NCBI GenBank assembly: GCA_030530985.1
Contig: JAUMTX010000008.1
Location: 1-38,682 of the forward strand
Reading direction: 5' to 3'
Source: Corynebacterium sp.
Lineage (GTDB): Bacteria > Actinomycetota > Actinomycetes > Mycobacteriales > Mycobacteriaceae
DNA: 38,682 nucleotides
Each line of letters begins with the position of its first letter. Within the stretch, counting starts at the first letter, position 1. Shown one piece after another: positions 26,060-33,335 of this stretch. Both the position numbers and the translations under genes were made by a program. The notes under the pieces were generated by a model. That model ran no database searches. It was not told the origin of the DNA and saw only the letters and a list, made by a program, of their open reading frames with translations.

Positions 26060-28591
26060 ATGACCCTTACCCAGCTTCTGCCGGATCTGAAGGATGTACC
26101 CGAATCATTATTTGATGAGTCCATCTATGATTCCTTCCAACGCTGGGTTGAGGATCGTGGTATCACTCTCTACCCCGCCCAGGAGGAGGCCTCCTTGGGC
26201 GTACTTGCCGGGGATAATGTCATTCTCTCCACGCCTACTGGCTCCGGTAAGTCCATGGTGGCTATTGCCGCCCACTTTATTGCTATGGCCCGTGGCCAGC
26301 GCAGCTTCTATACTGCGCCGATTAAAGCCCTGGTGAGTGAAAAGTTCTTTGCTCTCTGTGAGATTTTTGGCCCTGAGGCTGTGGGCATGATGACCGGCGA
26401 TGCCTCGGTGAATACCAAGGCGCCTATTATTTGTGCCACCGCTGAAATTGTGGCCAATATTGCCCTCGCTGAGGGCCCTGATTCCCGCGTGGACCAGGTG
26501 GTTATGGATGAATTCCACTACTACTCCGACCCGGAGCGTGGTTGGGCCTGGCAGGTTCCCCTGCTGGAACTACCAAAAACACAATTCCTCCTCATGTCTG
26601 CCACCTTGGGTGATACAGACTTTCTACGCAAGGACCTGGAAGCACGCACCGGTCGTGGCACCACCCTGGTTACCGGTGTGGAGCGCCCAGTGCCGCTGGA
26701 ATTCTCCTATGTGTACACCACTGTGGAAGAAACCCTAGAAGAGCTGATTAAGAAGGACCTTGCCCCTGTTTATGTGGTGCACCCTTCCCAGCGTCTAGCC
26801 TCCGAGCGTGCCACCGGCCTGCAGAATACTCCCCTGGCTAATTCCCTACTTAGCCGTGAGGAAAAAGACCAGATTGCTGAGGCCATTGGGGACTTCCGCT
26901 TCACCACTACCTTTGGTAAGACCCTGAGCCGTCTGCTGCGTAAGGGTATTGGTATTCACCATGCGGGTATGCTGCCAAAGTATCGCCGCCTTGTCGAGCG
27001 CCTGGCACAAACCGGCCTGCTCAAGATTATTTGTGGTACAGATACCCTGGGTATTGGTATTAATGTGCCTATTCGTACGGTGCTCATTACCAGCCTGACT
27101 AAGTTTGATGGCAATGGTGAACGCGTGCTCAAGTCCCGTGAATTCCACCAGATTGCTGGCCGTGCTGGTCGTGCCGGCTATGACACCAAGGGCACTGTGG
27201 TCATTGAGGCCCCAGACCATGAGATTGAGAACTTTAAGCTGCGTAAGCGTGCCGGCCAGGACGAAAAGAAGCTGAAGAAGCTGCGGATGAAGGCTGCCCC
27301 GAAGGGGCGTCCAACCTGGACTGAAAAGACTTTTGAGCGTCTCATTGAGGCTGAACCGGAAAAGCTCACAAGCCAATTCAAGTTCAGCAATGCCATGTTG
27401 CTTAATATGCTTGCCCGCCCAAGTTCTGGTCCGGAAGAAACCTACGAGAATATCAAGCACCTGCTGCGCACCAATCACAATACGCGCAGCCGCCAGAATA
27501 AGGACATTCTCACCGCCATTGAGCTCTACCGTGGTTTGGAAGCTCTGGGTATTGTCAAGGATCATGCCTTGGCCCATGGCCTGCCTGAGGGTTTTGCCCT
27601 CAACCAGCCACTTGCACCTTTTGCCGTTGCTGCCCTGGAGCTTCTGGATACTGAGGATCCACAATTCCACCTCAATGTGGTTTCTGTTATCGAGTCTGTC
27701 CTTGAAGCCCCAAATCAGGTGCTGCGTGCCCAGCAGGCTAAGGCCCGCCAGGAAGAACGCCAGCACCTCAAGGATGAGGGTGTGGATTATACCGAGCAGC
27801 TGCGCATTCTTGATGAGGTCACCTGGCCAAAGCCACTCAATGATCTACTTACTGAGGCCCATGAGTCCTATGCTGAGGGCCACCCGTGGGCCAAGGATTA
27901 TGATATTGACCCAAAGAGTATTGTTCGTGAAATGATCGAACGCGGCATGACCTTCAGTGACTACACCTCCGAATATGGCTTGGCCCGCGCAGAGGGTGTG
28001 CTGCTGCGCTATCTGACTGAAGCATGGCGTACCCTCAACCAGACTGTGCCCGATGAGTTCTTCAATGAGCAGCTGGAAGATATTGGTATTTGGTTGGGTG
28101 AGCTCATCCGCCAGGTCGACTCTTCCCTGCTGGACGAGTGGGCGCAGATGGCTGACCCTGATGCACCTATTTCCCAGGAGACTGTGGACCGTGAGGTCGC
28201 CTTTGGTGTTACTGACCCGGATGCACTCTCCGCGAATAAGCGTGCCTTTGGCATTATGATCCGTAACCTCATGTTCCGCCTGGTGGATCTCTTCGCCTGG
28301 GAGAAGGAAGATGACCTGGATGCTGCGGTGGACTATTTGGATGAGCGCCCGGATTGGGGTGCCGCCATGGATGACTACTTCGATGAATATACCGATGTGG
28401 ACCTGGGTCCTGATGCCCGTGGCCCACAGTACTTCACCGTGGAATCCGAAAGTGCTGATGAGTGGGTGGTTCGCCAAATCATCAAGGATCCTAAGGATGA
28501 CAAGGCTTTTGCCTTCGTAGCTACCATTGATGTGCCCGAATCGGACCGCGCCGGCGAAGTGCGATTTAAATCACTTTCCATTCAATACTAG
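26060..28591 (+). CDS. Ski2-like DEAD/DEAH-box RNA helicase with DUF3516
   Basis: This 843-aa helicase has the order of Ski2-like enzymes: Walker A STPTGSGKS (57-65), Walker B DEFH (150-153), motif III LMSATLGD, motif IV-V HHAGMLPKYR and GTDTLGIGINVP, and motif VI QIAGRAGRAGYD. From about residue 400 the sequence matches the actinobacterial DUF3516 C-terminus, which is acidic and helical. It lies 3 nt downstream of the PAC2 gene, presumably in the same mRNA. RNA processing or decay is the family expectation; its partner is not known. Confidence 0.93.
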   Translation: MTLTQLLPDLKDVPESLFDESIYDSFQRWVEDRGITLYPAQEEASLGVLAGDNVILSTPTGSGKSMVAIAAHFIAMARGQRSFYTAPIKALVSEKFFALCEIFGPEAVGMMTGDASVNTKAPIICATAEIVANIALAEGPDSRVDQVVMDEFHYYSDPERGWAWQVPLLELPKTQFLLMSATLGDTDFLRKDLEARTGRGTTLVTGVERPVPLEFSYVYTTVEETLEELIKKDLAPVYVVHPSQRLASERATGLQNTPLANSLLSREEKDQIAEAIGDFRFTTTFGKTLSRLLRKGIGIHHAGMLPKYRRLVERLAQTGLLKIICGTDTLGIGINVPIRTVLITSLTKFDGNGERVLKSREFHQIAGRAGRAGYDTKGTVVIEAPDHEIENFKLRKRAGQDEKKLKKLRMKAAPKGRPTWTEKTFERLIEAEPEKLTSQFKFSNAMLLNMLARPSSGPEETYENIKHLLRTNHNTRSRQNKDILTAIELYRGLEALGIVKDHALAHGLPEGFALNQPLAPFAVAALELLDTEDPQFHLNVVSVIESVLEAPNQVLRAQQAKARQEERQHLKDEGVDYTEQLRILDEVTWPKPLNDLLTEAHESYAEGHPWAKDYDIDPKSIVREMIERGMTFSDYTSEYGLARAEGVLLRYLTEAWRTLNQTVPDEFFNEQLEDIGIWLGELIRQVDSSLLDEWAQMADPDAPISQETVDREVAFGVTDPDALSANKRAFGIMIRNLMFRLVDLFAWEKEDDLDAAVDYLDERPDWGAAMDDYFDEYTDVDLGPDARGPQYFTVESESADEWVVRQIIKDPKDDKAFAFVATIDVPESDRAGEVRFKSLSIQY

Positions 28592-28611
28592 GATCTCTGA
28601 CTACACTTTGA

Positions 28612-28617
28612 TATAAT
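28612..28617 (+). promoter_or_regulatory. Consensus -10 (TATAAT) of the EIIA gene
   Basis: A perfect TATAAT lies 21 bp after the helicase stop codon and 36 bp before the EIIA start. No convincing -35 box was found at 17 bp. Confidence 0.55.
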
Positions 28618-28653
28618 CGTGTTGATTATGCCCGTAAAACGATGGAGTCCATT

Positions 28654-29139
28654 ATGTCTGTTGTTGCAGCTCCTCTAGCCGGTACAGTTCTTGACCTGAA
28701 GGACGTGCCGGATCCAGTATTCGCTGCCGGGACTGTTGGTGATGGTGTCGCTATCAAACCAAGTGAAAGCGCCACCCCAGTAACAGTTTTGGCACCAATC
28801 AGCGGTGTCGCACTTCGTGTGATGCCTCATGCATTTGTGATTGCAGCCCCTGAGGGCAATGTCCTTGTGCATGTTGGTATTGACACCGTCCGTCTTCGCG
28901 GTGAGGGCTACACTGTCCTCGCCACGCAGGGTGATGTAGTTAAGGCCGGCGATCCGATCGTTAGCTTCGACCCTGCTGTGGTTAAGCAGGCTGGCTATAG
29001 CCCACTGTGCGCGGTAGTCCTCATGGACTCCAAGAAGGGTGATATCCAGCAGATTGGCGAAGGCGATATTACCCCAGGCGAAGAGCTCTTCAAGATCGTC
29101 ACCCATGATCTTGAGCACGGCACTGACGTTGATGACTAA
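28654..29139 (+). CDS. Stand-alone PTS enzyme IIA, glucose (Crr-like) family
   Basis: This 161-aa single-domain protein carries phosphate from HPr to a sugar-specific IIB domain. The fold is recognisable from VLAPISGVALRV and PHAFVIAAPEGNVLVHVGIDTVRLRGEGY, with the phosphorylatable His73 and the supporting His59. KAGDPIVSFD and the NPxVx-type C-terminal VVLMDS match Crr. The ATG at 28654 has GGAG upstream; the longer frame from 28642 has none. It has its own -10 and terminator, so it forms a single-gene unit. No IIB/IIC partner is adjacent, so it must serve a distant transporter or a regulatory role; this cannot be decided here. Confidence 0.92.
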   Translation: MSVVAAPLAGTVLDLKDVPDPVFAAGTVGDGVAIKPSESATPVTVLAPISGVALRVMPHAFVIAAPEGNVLVHVGIDTVRLRGEGYTVLATQGDVVKAGDPIVSFDPAVVKQAGYSPLCAVVLMDSKKGDIQQIGEGDITPGEELFKIVTHDLEHGTDVDD

Positions 29140-29166
29140 GGTCAAAACTCTTCAGGCCTAAGTTTT

Positions 29167-29194
29167 AGCGCCCAGCATTGCTGGGCGCTTTTTC
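29167..29194 (+). terminator. Terminator of the EIIA gene
   Basis: A perfect 10-bp GC-rich stem (29167-29176 with 29180-29189) has an ATT loop and a T run to about 29193. Confidence 0.9.
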
Positions 29195-29219
29195 TATGCC
29201 TGTACCCCGCTATGCAAAA

Positions 29220-29248
29220 AGTGGCCCACCAAAATTTGGTGGACCACT
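29220..29248 (-). terminator. Terminator of the ahpC-ahpD operon
   Basis: Arms 29220-29233 and 29235-29248 pair over 14 positions with one mismatch. On the minus strand the stem is followed by TTTTT. It lies about 24 nt after the ahpD stop codon. Confidence 0.85.
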
Positions 29249-29271
29249 GTGAGAAAGTGCTTGCGCTTAGA

Positions 29272-29796
29272 TTAGCGAGCAGCTTCAGCCATAACAGCCT
29301 GGGCAACGCCCTGGACGGTGGCAGCAATCTTAACAGCCTCGAAGACCTGCTCCTTGGTCAGGCCCTCACCACGAACAACATTGTCGTGAGCTGCGGTGCA
29401 GCGCTCACAACCATTGATGGTGGAAACAGCGAGGGACCAGAGTTCGAAGTCAGCCTTCTCAACACCTGGGTTAGCAATGATGTTCATGCGCAGACCCATC
29501 TTGACCTGTGCGTAGTCATCGCCGAGGAACTCCTTGGCACGGTATGCCACATTGTTCATAGCCATGATGGAAGCAGCACCGAGGGCAGCTTCGAAAGCAG
29601 CCTCAGAGAGGTGGGACTTTGCTTCATCAGCCAGCTCGGAGAATACGGTCTCGTTGCGGGTAGCAGCAGCGGCAGCCACGAAGGTGCCCCAGAGCTGCTG
29701 CTCGCTGAGCTCGGTGGAACGAGCAAGGGTGCCGAGGTTGAGCTTGAGGTCCTTAGCGTACTCTGGAAGGCCGGACTTGAGGGAATCGAGAGACAT
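29272..29796 (-). CDS. ahpD: Alkylhydroperoxidase AhpD
   Basis: AhpD is a thiol reductase with a CxxC site. In mycobacteria it reduces AhpC and is itself reduced by lipoylated E2 and lipoamide dehydrogenase. The 174-aa protein keeps Glu118, Cys130, Cys133 and His137 at the same numbers as the M. tuberculosis enzyme (ELW and GCERCTAAH). The residue corresponding to His132 is Arg here, a change in the CxxC loop. It follows ahpC by 53 bp on the same strand and ends at a clear terminator. Regulation by the divergent OxyR is expected from family precedent. Confidence 0.95.
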   Translation of the reverse strand: MSLDSLKSGLPEYAKDLKLNLGTLARSTELSEQQLWGTFVAAAAATRNETVFSELADEAKSHLSEAAFEAALGAASIMAMNNVAYRAKEFLGDDYAQVKMGLRMNIIANPGVEKADFELWSLAVSTINGCERCTAAHDNVVRGEGLTKEQVFEAVKIAATVQGVAQAVMAEAAR

Positions 29797-29849
29797 TCAG
29801 TTCTTTCCTTTAAGTATTGAGTGTGGACAGAAAAATGGGGTGTGAGTGA

Positions 29850-30446
29850 TTAGTTCAGCTCGGACTGAAGAACAGCGAACTTGTCGATGTTCTTGGTTGG
29901 GTCATTCTTCTGCCAGTTACATGCGCAAACCTCGCTGGACTGGAGAGCGTCCAGAACACGAAGAACCTCATCAACGTTACGGCCAACTGCGTCTGGGGTA
30001 ACGGATACGAACTGGATGATGCCGTCTGGGTCAACGATGAAGGTTGCACGGTCGGCAACGCCGTCAGCGTTCTCAACACCAAGAGCCTTGATCAGGTCGT
30101 GCTTGATATCAGCGACCATTGGGAAAGGAATTTCCTTGAGCTCTGGGTGGGTTGCACGCCAGTTGAAGTGGGAGAACTCATTGTCAACAGAGCCACCGAT
30201 GATCTGGGTGTCGCGGTCAGCGAACTCCTCATTGAGCTTACCGAAAGCAGCGATCTCGGTTGGGCAGACGAAGGTGAAGTCCTTTGGATAGAAGAAGAAG
30301 ACCTTCCACTTACCCTCGAAAGAGTCGGAGGTCACCTCCTCGAAGTAATCCTCAGGCTGCTGGGCGTTGACGGAACGAAGGTCGCCACCCTTAAGAGCGG
30401 TCAGAGCGAACTCTGGGAACTTATCGCCGATGGTGAGCAGAGCCAT
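29850..30446 (-). CDS. ahpC: Alkyl hydroperoxide reductase AhpC (2-Cys peroxiredoxin)
   Basis: AhpC reduces hydroperoxides and peroxynitrite. The 198-aa protein has the peroxidatic Cys61 in FTFVCPTE and two C-terminal cysteines, Cys174 and Cys176, the three-cysteine arrangement of actinobacterial AhpC that works with AhpD rather than AhpF. The ATG has an AAGGAG ribosome site. The promoter (TTGACA-N17-CATAAT) gives a leader of about 100 nt with alternative hairpins. It is first of the ahpC-ahpD operon and divergent from oxyR. Confidence 0.97.
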   Translation of the reverse strand: MALLTIGDKFPEFALTALKGGDLRSVNAQQPEDYFEEVTSDSFEGKWKVFFFYPKDFTFVCPTEIAAFGKLNEEFADRDTQIIGGSVDNEFSHFNWRATHPELKEIPFPMVADIKHDLIKALGVENADGVADRATFIVDPDGIIQFVSVTPDAVGRNVDEVLRVLDALQSSEVCACNWQKNDPTKNIDKFAVLQSELN

Positions 30447-30496
30447 GCGTTTTTTCTCCTTATTGGTTGACAGTAGGCTGTGTTAGCTTAGCTATA

Positions 30497-30544
30497 GATA
30501 AGAAATCTTGACAGATAAAAAGCCGGTCTGAGCTTTTTCTTATC
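30497..30544 (-). other. Alternative inverted repeats in the ahpC leader
   Basis: Two mutually exclusive stems share sequence in the ahpC 5' leader. The outer is a perfect 9-bp repeat (GATAAGAAA at 30497-30505 and its complement at 30536-30544). The inner is AAAAAGC/GCTTTTT (30517-30523 and 30532-30538) with a T run on the minus strand, resembling a weak terminator. Confidence 0.5.
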
Positions 30545-30555
30545 ATGTAGTTTCC

Positions 30556-30584
30556 ATTATGCCCCCGCAATTTTTGATTGTCAA
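30556..30584 (-). promoter_or_regulatory. Strong sigma-A promoter of ahpC (TTGACA-N17-CATAAT)
   Basis: On the minus strand TTGACA (30579-30584) and CATAAT (30556-30561) are exactly 17 bp apart. The start is near 30549. It is 25 bp from the oxyR -10, so one OxyR site could affect both promoters. Confidence 0.8.
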
Positions 30585-30608
30585 GAAGAAAAACTTGGCA
30601 ATTTGAGG

Positions 30609-30614
30609 TATAGT
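30609..30614 (+). promoter_or_regulatory. -10 element (TATAGT) of leaderless oxyR transcript
   Basis: TATAGT ends 8 nt before the oxyR ATG at 30622. Transcription would start at the base before the start codon. Confidence 0.6.
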
Positions 30615-30621
30615 GATAGGA

Positions 30622-31575
30622 ATGAGCAATAAAGACTACAAGCCAACACTCGCACAATTGCGAACTTTCGTCACTATTGCCGACAACCGCCACTTCGGTA
30701 CGGCCGCCAATAAGCTGGGCATTTCCCAGCCTTCCCTCTCCCAGGCTCTGGTGAGTTTGGAAAGCGGCTTGGGCGTTCAGTTGATTGAGCGTTCCACCCG
30801 CCGAGTGATTGTGACCGCTGCTGGTCTCGAACTTCTCCCTTATGCCCGCGCTGTCCTGGATGCCGCTGAGCTATTCATTGCCCAGGCCCAAGGCACTGGC
30901 GGCCATCTGACTGGCCCGCTGACCATCGGTATTATTCCGACTGTCGCACCATTCATTTTGCCGGAGCTGCTTCGTGTTGTTGGTGAAGAAATGTCCGACC
31001 TTGAACCACGCATCGTTGAGGACCAGACTTCCCGCCTGATTGAGAAGCTGCGTGAAGGCCGCCTGGATGTGGCCATGATTGCTATCCCATCCGATGGTGG
31101 CGCATTGACGGAGATTCCTCTTTATACCGAGCGTTTTGTTCTTGCAGTCCCTGAGAATCACCCACTGGCCGGCCGCAAGGATCTTCACCTTGATGCCCTG
31201 GCCGACCAGGACATGCTCCTTCTGGATGAAGGTCACTGCTTGCGCGACCAGGTTATGAGCATTTGCCACGCACCAGAGTTGGATGATGCCCCAGTGCATG
31301 TTTCCACCACTCGTGCAGCTAGCCTCGCCACTGTGATTCAGTGTGTTTCTGCCGGCATGGGTATTACCCTTCTGCCACAGAGCGCCATTCCAGTTGAAGG
31401 CAAGCGCCCAGGTGTTGCCCTTGCGGAATTCGCTGATGATGTTCGTGCCGAGCGCACCATTGGTCTTGCGTATCGTACTTCTTCGAACCGCCGCAATACC
31501 TTTAATGCTTTCGCCGCTGGTGTGGTGGAAGCCGTTGATGCCCTGGATTTGGGTATCGCCACAATTCGTAGGTAA
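30622..31575 (+). CDS. oxyR: Hydrogen peroxide-sensing LysR-type regulator OxyR
   Basis: OxyR senses H2O2 through a cysteine and controls catalase, Dps, AhpC and iron-related genes. The 317-aa protein has a LysR helix-turn-helix (HFGTAANKLGISQPSLSQAL, about 24-43) and a ligand-like domain. Cys206 in DEGHC and Cys215 in SICHA are the redox pair; Cys206 has the number of the characterised C. glutamicum sensing residue. The frame opens three codons earlier at a GTG, but the ATG at 30622 sits right after a -10 box and matches family starts. It is divergent from ahpC-ahpD, the mycobacterial arrangement. Confidence 0.95.
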   Translation: MSNKDYKPTLAQLRTFVTIADNRHFGTAANKLGISQPSLSQALVSLESGLGVQLIERSTRRVIVTAAGLELLPYARAVLDAAELFIAQAQGTGGHLTGPLTIGIIPTVAPFILPELLRVVGEEMSDLEPRIVEDQTSRLIEKLREGRLDVAMIAIPSDGGALTEIPLYTERFVLAVPENHPLAGRKDLHLDALADQDMLLLDEGHCLRDQVMSICHAPELDDAPVHVSTTRAASLATVIQCVSAGMGITLLPQSAIPVEGKRPGVALAEFADDVRAERTIGLAYRTSSNRRNTFNAFAAGVVEAVDALDLGIATIRR

Positions 31576-31581
31576 AAAAAT

Positions 31582-31615
31582 AACGCCACTTCACAATCTG
31601 TGAAGTGGCGTTTTG
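31582..31615. terminator. Bidirectional terminator between oxyR and the membrane-protein gene
   Basis: A perfect 14-bp stem (31582-31595 with 31599-31612) has a 3-nt loop. It is preceded by seven A residues and followed by TTTT, so T runs exist on both strands. Confidence 0.9.
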
Positions 31616-31621
31616 CTTATA

Positions 31622-32335
31622 TTAGAACTGGCTATTGCTTGCGTTCTGCTCAATACGCAGCATGCCATAGGCAACAGCGGTGCTAATGACTGGCACAAAG
31701 AGGATTGGGAAGATTACCCAGGCCACAGCACCGATAATGCTGGTAACCACACTCAGGCCAAGCACTGGCAGGTAGTAGCGGCTGGCCAGGTTAATGGCTT
31801 CACCGAAGCTCTTCTTTTCCAGGGCCGCATATGGCAGGAAGATGAAGAATGGGGATACGAAGATATCCACAATAAAGCCAATGAGTGGAATAGCACCACA
31901 AACACTGTGCACCAGGCCAATAATGACAAAGGCCAGAAGTACACGCAGGTATGGCAGGTCAGCGGTCAGATCCTTGAATGCCAACTTCTCACGGAAGAGA
32001 GAACGGTAGGCCGCATTAGCAACCAGCGGCATGAGCAGCAAGGCAACCAAACCACCCAAGAGCAGCTGAATAGCAACAATTGGGCTGGCAAAGATCATGG
32101 TCAAGAAACCACCAAGGGTGGCGTCATAGTCGGTTTCCGCACCGGCGGCACCGGCGATAAAGAGGGTTGTGAAACTGAAGCCAACAGCAATCCAGGCCAC
32201 CAGGAAGCAGGCACCAGCGAAGCCAACCCAGATCTTCCAGTGGCGGAAGTTCAGGCTAAAGCCGGCACTTAGGCTAGCACCAAGGGAGAAACGACCACCG
32301 TTATTGCGAGTGATAGTTTCAATAGGGGTCTGCAT
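31622..32335 (-). CDS. Polytopic membrane protein, paralogue A
   Basis: This 237-aa integral membrane protein has about five hydrophobic segments: near 30-55, 70-105, 125-150, 155-175 and 185-220. It opens with a soluble NNGGRFSLG segment shared with the next gene. Shared blocks also include RVLLAF, SPFFIFLPYAALE and YYLPVLGL, so the two are tandem paralogues. The ATG at 32335 fits the paralogue best, though AAAGG is 12 nt away and a TTG at 32344 is closer to it. There are no catalytic motifs. The arrangement next to oxyR is suggestive only. It is a membrane protein of unknown function. Confidence 0.75.
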   Translation of the reverse strand: MQTPIETITRNNGGRFSLGASLSAGFSLNFRHWKIWVGFAGACFLVAWIAVGFSFTTLFIAGAAGAETDYDATLGGFLTMIFASPIVAIQLLLGGLVALLLMPLVANAAYRSLFREKLAFKDLTADLPYLRVLLAFVIIGLVHSVCGAIPLIGFIVDIFVSPFFIFLPYAALEKKSFGEAINLASRYYLPVLGLSVVTSIIGAVAWVIFPILFVPVISTAVAYGMLRIEQNASNSQF

Positions 32336-32474
32336 AAAAAACAATGCACCTTTCAAAAAACAACTTGTATGAACATGCTGATTATATCAAAACTTGGCAT
32401 TGCCAAGTCGGATAGTGGCGAAACTGTGGATGGCTGAGCCACTGAAACAGTGTGTTGTTTTGGCCAGACAGCAA

Positions 32475-32502
32475 AAACGCCACCCGCAGTGGGGTGGCGT
32501 TT
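32475..32502 (-). terminator. Terminator after membrane-protein paralogue B
   Basis: An 11-bp stem (32475-32485 with 32492-32502) has a 6-nt loop and is followed on the minus strand by TTTT(T). It lies 17 nt after the stop codon at 32519, so the two paralogues are probably separate transcription units. Confidence 0.85.
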
Positions 32503-32518
32503 AGGGGTGGTGGGGAGA

Positions 32519-33250
32519 TTAAATCTCCATGGCGCGCACGGCGTATTCTTCCTCATGGCGGGCCATTCCGTAGATTACTGCGGTGACCGAAATGCCAACA
32601 AAGAGCAATGGGAATACCAACATGCCGGCAAAACCAAGCAGGGAGGAAATAATTGCCAGGCCAAGCAGTGGCAGGTAGTACTGCTTGCCCAGATTGACCG
32701 CGGTCATGAGGCTGCGGCCCTCAACGGCGGCGAATGCCAGCAGGACAATGAATGGGCTAACAGCCAGGGCCAGAAGCATGCTGACATATGGGACGAGGCT
32801 GACCACCGAGGTAATCAGCATGTAGATAAATACGGCGAGCAGCACACGGCCATAGGAAATGCCGGAAGACAGGTCCGACCAGGAGACACGCTCCTTCATC
32901 AAGGTGTGGTAGGCCAGGTTGTAGAGGAATGGCTGAATGAGAATGGCAACTACACCGCCCAGTAGGAGCTGCGCGGGGAGGATGGGACTCGAAAGCCATA
33001 TATCCCAACTGCTAAATTCACCATAGTCGCCGGCGATAAGGGCTGGTTGATCCTCAAAAAACTTGAAGATGCTAATAGCCATCATAACTACCCAGGTAAG
33101 ACCCAGGAGCCATAGGCCAAAGGAAACTGGAATCCACACTCGCCAGTTATCAAAATAGAGTTTAAATCCACCTTTAACACCGTGGATTACACCAAATCGT
33201 CCCCCATTTTCGGCAAGGATTTGGTCGATAGGTCGCATTGTTGGTTGCAT
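32519..33250 (-). CDS. Polytopic membrane protein, paralogue B
   Basis: This 243-aa membrane protein is a tandem paralogue of the preceding gene. It begins with ENGGRFGVIHGVKGGFKLYF and has hydrophobic segments near 35-62, 85-115, 135-165 and 190-230. Shared blocks are RVLLAV, SPFIVLLAFAAVE, YYLPLLGL and VIYGMARHEE. The ATG at 33250 has AAAGG 9 nt upstream, better than the ATG at 33259, which touches it. It is divergent from hrpA. The function is unknown; no transporter or enzyme motif was seen. Confidence 0.75.
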   Translation of the reverse strand: MQPTMRPIDQILAENGGRFGVIHGVKGGFKLYFDNWRVWIPVSFGLWLLGLTWVVMMAISIFKFFEDQPALIAGDYGEFSSWDIWLSSPILPAQLLLGGVVAILIQPFLYNLAYHTLMKERVSWSDLSSGISYGRVLLAVFIYMLITSVVSLVPYVSMLLALAVSPFIVLLAFAAVEGRSLMTAVNLGKQYYLPLLGLAIISSLLGFAGMLVFPLLFVGISVTAVIYGMARHEEEYAVRAMEI

Positions 33251-33322
33251 CTGCTCCATCCTTTCTTCCTTAATAATATTGATTGTAACACTCGCTCGCG
33301 CACTTGTATATACTTATTCGAT

Positions 33323-33328
33323 TAAAAT
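33323..33328 (+). promoter_or_regulatory. -10 element (TAAAAT) of leaderless hrpA transcript
   Basis: TAAAAT ends 8 nt before the ATG at 33336, so the predicted start is within one base of the start codon. GAGGCG between them could act as a very close ribosome site. Confidence 0.5.
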
Positions 33329-33335
33329 AGAGGCG

